Below are positions 57,417 to 64,000 of a DNA stretch of 64,000 nt, piece by piece; position 1 is the stretch's first letter; each line of letters starts with the position of its first letter. Origin of the DNA: Serpula lacrymans var. lacrymans S7.9 (lineage: Eukaryota; Basidiomycota; Agaricomycetes; Boletales; Serpulaceae); NCBI RefSeq assembly GCF_000218685.1, contig NW_006763295.1, forward strand, positions 1,277,893 through 1,341,892, written 5' to 3'. A program made the translations under genes and the position numbers. The notes below the pieces were generated by a model. The model did not search any database, was not told the origin of the DNA, and worked only from the letters and a program-made list of their open reading frames with translations.

Positions 57417-58811
57417 CCAGCAACAACCTATTCTGTGGGCAATGGATTTGGATAAGACCGCTACAATGAAGAAACAGGATAAGGCATTATATATTGTACA
57501 CTTTGAAACCTAGTCTAATTTCCACTATCTTTGGGCGATGAGATGGACATATAGCTGTAAGCTCACCTTTGCTCGTTGCGAGCTCATCAGCTGATTATCG
57601 ATTATCTATAATACTTGGAAGCGTAGTTCGGATGCATCTATCTTATATTACGTGTTTTATGGAAACATGCTTGTCCCTCCTTTACCTGATAAAACTAAGA
57701 GAAATCATGGTGCAAGGCATCTACGCGCTTCTTTGTAACGCTGAGGTGTAGTACATCCTATTTAGTTCGGTTGCGTCTGAAAGCGATGAGTGTGCATAGT
57801 TCCACCTCGTTATGTAGCAACTGATATCAAGTTGTTTCACAAGTTGTACTGACGTGCAGGCAGTCTTGGCTATTACATTGGATATCCAGGCTCCAATAGT
57901 GGCAGGAGGTCTAACCTTCGCCCTGCTCAAGCCGGCTTATATGCCAGCTATGTTCCTTGATGAGCTGTCAGAAACGTTGACTACCTCCGGACCCCGCACT
58001 GCTCGTAATCGGTCCGACGAATGTGCATTTCATGAGGCATAGACTTGGCCAGGCTGAGTAAGTGTAACCCAGCTATTACAATATCATGTCACTTCCTACC
58101 GATTACTATAACTTGATGGAAATAGGTTAGCCCCTGAGTGAAGCCGTCCATTCACCCAAGTATAACTTTGACCTTGGCTAATGTACTCCAGAATTCACAT
58201 GGTTTTATTCAGGACCGGGCTTAGCTGGGTTAGATATAGATGAAGCTAGTTGATTCCTTGAGTTGTTCAAAATATCGGTTCGTCAGACCCTTTTGGCTAT
58301 GATGATGAACTGCTGATTGGTATCACAACGGTTGGAATGGAAGAATCCAGGTACCTCCACAAGACTCCACATCCAATGTAGCTACCAGTTTACCTAATGA
58401 TTATGCTCAAGACCCTTCATCCGAACATTGAACTGTCAGTTTGTCTTCTTTTGCATCACTATGATGAATTCATCCGTACACGTTTTCCGCAGCGAGGAAT
58501 CAGATAACCATCAGATGTGAATTCTCTGTCGTTCTTCTCTTAGGTCACACTTCTTCCCCTACGTCGCGGTAGACTAAATCTAGCCGATCTGCCTACCTGA
58601 CTCAGTGGTTCATCAGTTTGGGGGTTTACCCCGTTTTAGTCTTTGGTCCGGCCATCCAAGGTTTTCTTCCATTGCTAGCTTTCGGTGATAACCACGGGTG
58701 TGGGGCAAATGTTGTATATAAAGGGAGGGTGTTGTGGAAAGCACCCACAGAGTAGCTACTCGCTTTCACCTATTTACTACCACAACCACCCACACAGCGA
58801 AAAACGTCAGA
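57417..58811. other. Intergenic, 1.4 kb
   Basis: No recognised gene. The distal part includes the promoter of the DM9 gene (TATA at 58715). The middle has scattered short frames without known matches. Confidence 0.45.
58715..58723 (+). promoter_or_regulatory. TATA box of the DM9-protein gene
   Basis: TATATAAAG, about 90 nt upstream of the ATG at 58812, with a CCACCC/CACAACC-rich leader between. A strong TATA box fits an inducible or highly expressed gene. Confidence 0.6.
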
Positions 58812-60305
58812 ATGGTTGAATACTGGGAACCTGGCACTCAATACGACTACGGATCTGTTGTGATCTTCGACGGTTGGTTATGAGAAATGGCCTGTCACCA
58901 TCACATGCTTAACTAGATGTACCCAGATGTTAAGTACAAGATCATTCAACCCCACAGATCTCAGGTACGTCTGTCTATGTTACATCCACATCCTTTCGTA
59001 ATAACATACGTTCGTCGTCATGTGGGTAGTCGGACTGGACTCCTCCTGCAACCCCCGCACTCTGGGGGCGTATGCAGGAGCACCACGGCCATCACCAAAG
59101 CTCTCAGCAATGGGGAGAGGATTGTAAACCTCAGCCTCCTGCTCCAACCTACGGAGAACAGCCTCAGGCTCCATTGTATCAACAACCGCAGCAACCTCAA
59201 CCCCAAGCTGAGCCCACCCACGAAGAGCGCAAGAAACACTGGTACGACTTGGACGATCATCGCAAGAAGGAGCTCGAGGTACTGTGATGTATTAGATGTT
59301 CAAAGTTTTATGGCTGATCTCTTTTCAAGGTCGGAGGCGGGATTCTTGCTGGTGTTGCCCTTTTGGGTGCTGGCTACCAGGCGTACAAGTCACACGAGAA
59401 ATCCGCCGAGGAGGTAAGTTTGTGCGTTGTTGTTTTTAGCGAGCCTTTTCTAAAGAGCGCTATTGTGATAGAAAAAAGCGCACCTTTGGTCGTTGAACAA
59501 CTGGATTACCGAGGCACAGTCACGAACGTACCAGTACCGAAATGGAAACTACCCTAGCCCCGTAGCCTGGGTACTCACCCAGGGTAAGAATATCCCGACT
59601 GATGCAATTGAAGGAGGGTATGAGCGTGGTGAGCCGCTGTATATTTGCCGTGCATACCAGGATGTAAGTTTCTTCAACAAGGCGGTTTGCTTGTATATGC
59701 TAACGATATCTCCCATTTTCTTTCTTAAGGGTGGCTTGAGTACGTATCTAGTTACCCTACAGTTTTCCAGTATGGAGAGCTGATAAAACATCGTGATGTT
59801 AGTGATTGGCAAAGCGTCGTCCGTATTTAAGAAAGGTGCCGTTATCGGATACAAGAAAGAAGAAATCCACGTGTGTTATCGTTCAGAGCTGCGTTATCTT
59901 CACAAAGCTGATCGTGTTCACCGTATAGCTTGACCAGTACGAAATCCTCGTCGGGAATCCGAGAGCTGTGCGATGGGTGAGCGTTTCGGGTACGCTGAAA
60001 GTGGAACATCTTGGCTACGTGCCTGTCGAGGGAGGTTCTGAACCGTCAGGTGATAAGCAGTACATTGCAAAGGCGCCATACCACGACGCGGTCCATCCCG
60101 GAAAGGCAAGTGAGGTTTATGGGGATGGTGAGTCGTGTAATAAACATGCTTATCATGCATTACTAAATATTATCTCTGCGACAGGGGCTTATATTCCGTA
60201 TGACAATACTGAGAAGAAAATCAAGGTAAGACATGATTCGACTTTTGCAAAGCATCGCATTCATCTTTTCATGATCAGGAATATGCCGTTCTTTGTTATG
60301 TTTAA
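58812..60305 (+). CDS. DM9-repeat protein with chitin-binding (CBM5/12)-like N-terminus
   Basis: Ten exons (58812-58872, 58927-58964, 59030-59278, 59330-59413, 59472-59663, 59730-59739, 59803-59870, 59929-60127, 60185-60225, 60279-60305) sum exactly to 322 codons. Residues 1-50 (MVEYWEPGTQYDYGSVVIF, YKIIQPHRSQSDWTPPATPA) resemble a chitin-binding ChtBD3/CBM12 module. A His/Gln/Pro-rich linker follows, then HEERKKHWYDLDDHRKKELE and a glycine-rich hydrophobic helix (VGGGILAGVALLGAGYQAYK). The C-terminal half has two DM9-type repeats (WVLTQGKNIPTDAIEGGYE; YEILVGNPRAVRWV; GAYIPYDNTEKKIK). DM9 proteins in animals bind mannose; in mushrooms the role is unknown. No signal peptide. Exon 6 is only 10 nt, a challenge for gene callers. 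Confidence 0.9.
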
Positions 60306-60601
60306 GTTCTTTGCCAGTGTGTTCTTGGGGGGGAAGGAAGTCTTGGCAAATTCTAGAAATGCTTATCTGCTTTGTGAATCATACCTTGTATAATCATGTA
60401 TCGTCGTAGCTGTAAATGAACTGTTGAACATTGAACAACACGATATCAGAGAAGGAACAAAATTAATCCGGATATCAAATCACATCGTGACACTGCAGAG
60501 CATAACATAGCATTTATTATTGTAGTTTTCTAGGTAAATGTTAACACGATCTTCAAGATCCCCTGTGCATTTCTCTCCGAAGAAATGCCCTGGAACTACG
60601 G

Positions 60602-61502
60602 TTACTTCGCGACTTCGCTCGCATGAACGTGAGATGTATCTGAAATACCGCAACTATCATTCCCTGTGCAGCGCTCACTGACGGGTGATGTGGCTGATAT
60701 AACTTCGTGCGAGTCGGATATGGCAACCTCGCTGTCCTTACTATCACCAGTTACAGTAGATCGGCTTCCTGGAACCGTCTTGCAGTGCCCACAACATCCC
60801 CCATCAAATGCTGCGTCTCTTGCCCATTTAACCATCTTCTGGCCTTCCCAACCAAACAACAGAGCAATCAAGATAGCCGTCGCAGAGTCCACCCACCACC
60901 CACCGCGCCACAACCGGTATATCAAAGAGCCGATGCAAAGCACTGCACTGAATTGGATACAGGAAAGAGCGCAAAGCGCTTCACCTTGCATAGTACTTGA
61001 ATTGAGAGCACGTGACAAGTAACGCTTGGGTATCCAGAGAACGAATGTGATGAACATGGTGCTAGCAGATACGATGAGCGTTGCATTAGACGGACTGGGG
61101 TGTTCGTGCTGTGTCAGGGCAACGATAGAGCTAACGATTGCAGCTACGGCGAGCATGATGAGTAGCATACCGATGCCGATGGTAGATATTCTTTCGAATC
61201 TTTTGAATGGACAGAATCAGTAATGACACTAGAATACACAATGGTAAATCTCACCTCGTATCAGCACGTTCTTCAAGGTCATTGCCTGTTTCGTCGCCAG
61301 GTCTCCGCACATGACAAAATCTCCACACGACAAAAGCCGAAGAAGCTACCTCGATGGCTGACTGGATGCCAAAGAAGACAAGGGATCGAGAGGACGACTC
61401 CAAACCAAAAACAACGGAGACGATACCTTCCGCTATATTATAAATGACACTCACTACACTTATGGCGATGGCAGCCTGCTGTAAAGAATGGCGTGAAGGC
61501 AT
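60602..61502 (-). CDS. TMEM163/CDF-like cation transporter
   Basis: Two exons (61255-61502, 60602-61199, intron 55 nt), 281 residues. Start MPSRHSLQQAAIAISVVSVI. Six hydrophobic segments are visible, including YNIAEGIVSVVFGLESSSRS, LVFFGIQSAIEVASSAFVVW, IGIGMLLIMLAVAAIVSS, ATLIVSASTMFITFVLWIPK, LCALSCIQFSAVLCIGSLIY and WWVDSATAILIALLFGWEG. The D-S-A-T in the last span resembles the metal-site DSxxS/T of cation diffusion facilitators, and N-x-x-E in the first span may be its partner. The cytosolic tail has GGCCGHCKT, a Cys/His cluster, then Ser/Asp-rich sequence and SHVHASEVAK. TMEM163 exports zinc in animals; zinc or another divalent metal is the likely substrate. Confidence 0.8.
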
Positions 61503-62160
61503 TTCTGTAGAGGATACAGCGAATGTGACCGATGCAACCGAGTGTTCTCACCAACGTAAAAGAAATTTTCGATGTTTTAACTTGGGTATTCAACATCGTT
61601 GGCGGAGCTATTCTTTAGCTGTGGGTCCAGATTTGTGCTAGCGCAACTTGGTCTTGGTACGGCCACTAGTTCTCCGACGGACTTGGACTATCACCTCACT
61701 CGGAGTGGACATATAAAGCTAGCGGCTATGAATAACTGTCAAATAGAAAAAAGTGGCCTCAGTCTAATAGTCGATTGCAGACATACCACACTGTTGGATA
61801 TTGTGTATGGATCAGATACTCATTGCAATTGCAACCTTCAAGTGGTTTTACAACAACTGAGTTCCTCCCAGCAAAAGGCCTAGGGGACAGAATAACAAAG
61901 AAAGGGAATTAATAATGAGATATAGTAACAAGCTTTTATTCGTTGTCAAGATATGGAAGGTTTACATTAACATTTGTGTGGTTGACCATTGAGGAAGATA
62001 AAGACAAGGCCGATTCCGAATTTGGAGCGTACAAGAGTGAAACAGTATTTGGTGTTGTTTATCATAAGCTTCCCTCCATTTCCTAATATATTGCACCACA
62101 ATTGCTGGACGCGAGCACGCTGCACATAGGCTGCTCGTCGTCGAGCACGACGAGGAGACC
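61503..62160. promoter_or_regulatory. Divergent intergenic region
   Basis: 658 bp between the CDF-like gene (minus) and the Ser-rich gene (plus). No gene recognised; both promoters should lie here. Confidence 0.45.
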
Positions 62161-64000
62161 ATGGAGACACCCACTTCCACCAACATTCATATTCCCCGCT
62201 TGAGACTTATTCGCCGTAGCCCCAGCCCGCGTTTCCAGAATGGCAATATGGATCGTACACCACTTGCAGGATCTTCGTCAGCCCGTTTGGAGCTTCCTCA
62301 CAGCAACAGTGACGATGAAGACCAGGAGTCAACCCCGCGAATGCCGACTAAAGCTATATCTCCATCTACGACACATTATGGTTCTGGTGTCTCGCCCTTA
62401 TCTGCGACACCAACAGACACCACAGCCAGCCGTTTGCGTGCTGTTCTTGCTCTTACCCACTCTTCACCGCCTGCTCAAACTTCCCTGCACGGACGTGCGA
62501 CTCCCTCAGATATAGATTCAGACATAGATACCCCACATTTTGACTCCAAAACATCCAGCATTGCCACTGAAAGCATTCGAGATCTGTTCTCCCATGCTCT
62601 TCGAGAGCCTGGAGGTACGCCACTGAAGTCGAGGCCACGGAGAAATAGTGTTGATGTCAGTGATGTGGAAACAAACGCTACATTAAAAAAGGAGAGAGCT
62701 AGTAATAAAGGAAATAGACTCAGTCTGAGTGATGAAGAAGTTGATAGGCCATCAAGTGCGTAGTATTTTGTATCACATTTTTATCCGTGACCCAAGAGTC
62801 ATGTTTAGTATCAGATCCCTCATTCAGATCATCACATGCAGCAACCTTCGATACCCTAAATGCGCGTCTGATGTCGTCTCAAACCCAACTTATGGACCAA
62901 CAGACGCCATCAGCTCTATTCGATGGTATGCGCTTTGCTCGTCAGTATTGTTCATGTCTAAGTCTGCATACTCTCCTGCATGTCATTTTTTTCAAGTAGC
63001 GGTTGATTCTACTTCGTCCTCTCTCGTGGATAAGTTTACTGTTGAGAGTGCAAATGCCGACAGTAAATCCAGTGCTAGGTTTTTCGGACAATCGACTTCT
63101 TCTCCTGCAACGCCTCCTGTGGCAACTAGCACGCCTCAGCATTCCTTTCAGAATTCTTTTCAAATGCCATCTCAATTGGCATATGGATCCAGTCAGTCTT
63201 TCTTATTACTTCTCTGATGATGTAAAATCCCATTTTGTCGGTGCTATGCAGACCTTATGGACCAGGACTCTGAGATGCAAAAAGTCATGAAAGAATTTGA
63301 CGTCTCGGAGGGCGAAGGTGATCATGAATCATTATTATATTTTCCCTGATTCACATTTTTTTAGTTTCATTATTACCAAAGCGAATATCAACCCCCATGC
63401 ATCCCTCAAAGACACCTCTTCGCCCTCGTTCCTCTGCCTCGTTTCATGTCAAATCGGGTTCGCGCGATAGTATTCACTCGAATGGCGGTGGAGAAAATGG
63501 TCATACATTGGTTTCGAGACGTGCAAGCGGCGATTTTAGTGCTTCATGTTCGTCTATCTCAAATTAGTTTTGCATTGGCTACGTCATTTAATTATTTTTC
63601 CTTTGCAAAATCAGCGTCGCGGGCTAGCTCATCCATGAGCACTAATGACAGTACGTGATTCTCACTTAATTTGCTCTCCAAGGTTAGTTTATATCATCAT
63701 TATATCTAGCTAAAGACCCTCGACACGCTGTCGAAGAAGAGCGTAATCGGGAGAGAGAGCGGGAGTGGAACCGACCGCACCCCAAACAGCCGCTCTCTAG
63801 ATCGGGCACCCCCGAATTGCACCATCGTCATTCCCAATCACACATGAAGTCGTTGTCCCAAGAGTCATTCTCGCGGAATGGTTCACCAATGGCGAATGGC
63901 AATGGTGGGAGTTTGCATAGGAGAGGTAGTAGTGCATCTCTGCGAAGTTTTGATGATGACAAGAGCTCAAGGCCAAGCTCAATGGGCTCCCACGCCGACT
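62161..64000 (+). CDS. Ser-rich uncharacterised protein, 5' part (runs off the window)
   Basis: Start METPTSTNIHIPRLRLIRRS at 62161. Exon 1 ends near 62758, and at least six further exons follow, each separated by a 45-75 nt intron with the same phase (one base left over), for example GTGCGT at 62759, GTATGC near 62926, GTCAGT near 63192. The product is Ser/Pro/Arg-rich and mostly disordered. More ordered pieces are RLRAVLALTHSSPP, SIRDLFSHALREPGGTP, SFRSSHAATFDTLNARLMSS with QTQLMDQQTPS, and DLMDQDSEMQKVMKEFDVSE. Later exons are Arg/Glu/His-rich (EEERNREREREWNRPHP). The C-terminus is missing, so no domain can be assigned; a scaffold or spindle/cytoskeleton-associated protein is a guess. The uniform intron phase suggests repeat-like exon growth. 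Confidence 0.7.

Noticed and set aside
59018..59260. Minus-strand frame opposite the DM9 gene
   Set aside because: Antisense of the Gln/Pro-rich linker exon.
1..64000. CRISPR arrays, prophage, rRNA or tRNA genes
   Set aside because: None seen; the window is eukaryotic nuclear DNA with spliced genes.

Overview
This is a nuclear window from a mushroom-forming basidiomycete (Agaricomycetes-type genome). The evidence is dense genes with many 45-80 nt GT-AG introns, a Plavaka transposase, a DUF6698 gene, a fungal CCL2-type lectin fragment, a DM9/chitin-binding-like protein and other families typical of these fungi. There are no bacterial operons, CRISPR arrays or tRNA genes that I could find. A 100-base run of N at 3174-3273 is an assembly gap.

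Layout. 1-15.4 kb is an accessory, repeat-rich island: pyrimidine-rich and decayed DNA, a Plavaka transposase gene with two in-frame stops (4510-8746, minus), a truncated GNAT acetyltransferase, and a divergent pair made of an unknown coiled-coil gene and a DUF6698 gene. 15.4-23 kb holds a divergent protein kinase-like gene, an NKAP-family splicing protein, an ASNSD1-type asparagine synthetase-like protein (13 exons) and a mitochondrial-type J-protein. 23.4-27.5 kb carries two Smr-domain paralogues in tandem, both ending in a CaaX-like box, with a lectin fragment between them. 28-31 kb has ornithine decarboxylase antizyme (programmed +1 frameshift) divergent from ribosomal protein uS5 (RPS2). 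31.8-38.7 kb has a long disordered protein, a 65-residue hydrophobic mini-protein, a complete cytochrome P450 and an NmrA-like oxidoreductase. 39-48 kb has Hsp104, a single-pass membrane protein, a small Tim chaperone (TIM8) and a concentrative nucleoside transporter. 48-53 kb has a DCAF7/WDR68 WD40 protein, a small Cys-motif protein, an Apq12-like membrane protein and a mitochondrial pyruvate carrier subunit. 54-64 kb has palmitoyl-protein thioesterase, a GT61-type glycosyltransferase, a DM9-repeat protein, a TMEM163/CDF-like transporter and the 5' part of a Ser-rich protein that runs off the window.

Most genes are housekeeping and functionally independent, and many are arranged divergently over short shared promoters. 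The most distinctive items are the antizyme frameshift (UUU-UGA), the paired Smr proteins with a predicted prenylation tail, the tiny MG-starting membrane protein, a GC-AG intron in the lectin fragment, a splice-phase conflict in TIM8, and the nonsense-bearing Plavaka copy. Exon boundaries were assigned by hand from splice consensus, family knowledge and reading-frame arithmetic; positions may be off by a base or two in places.
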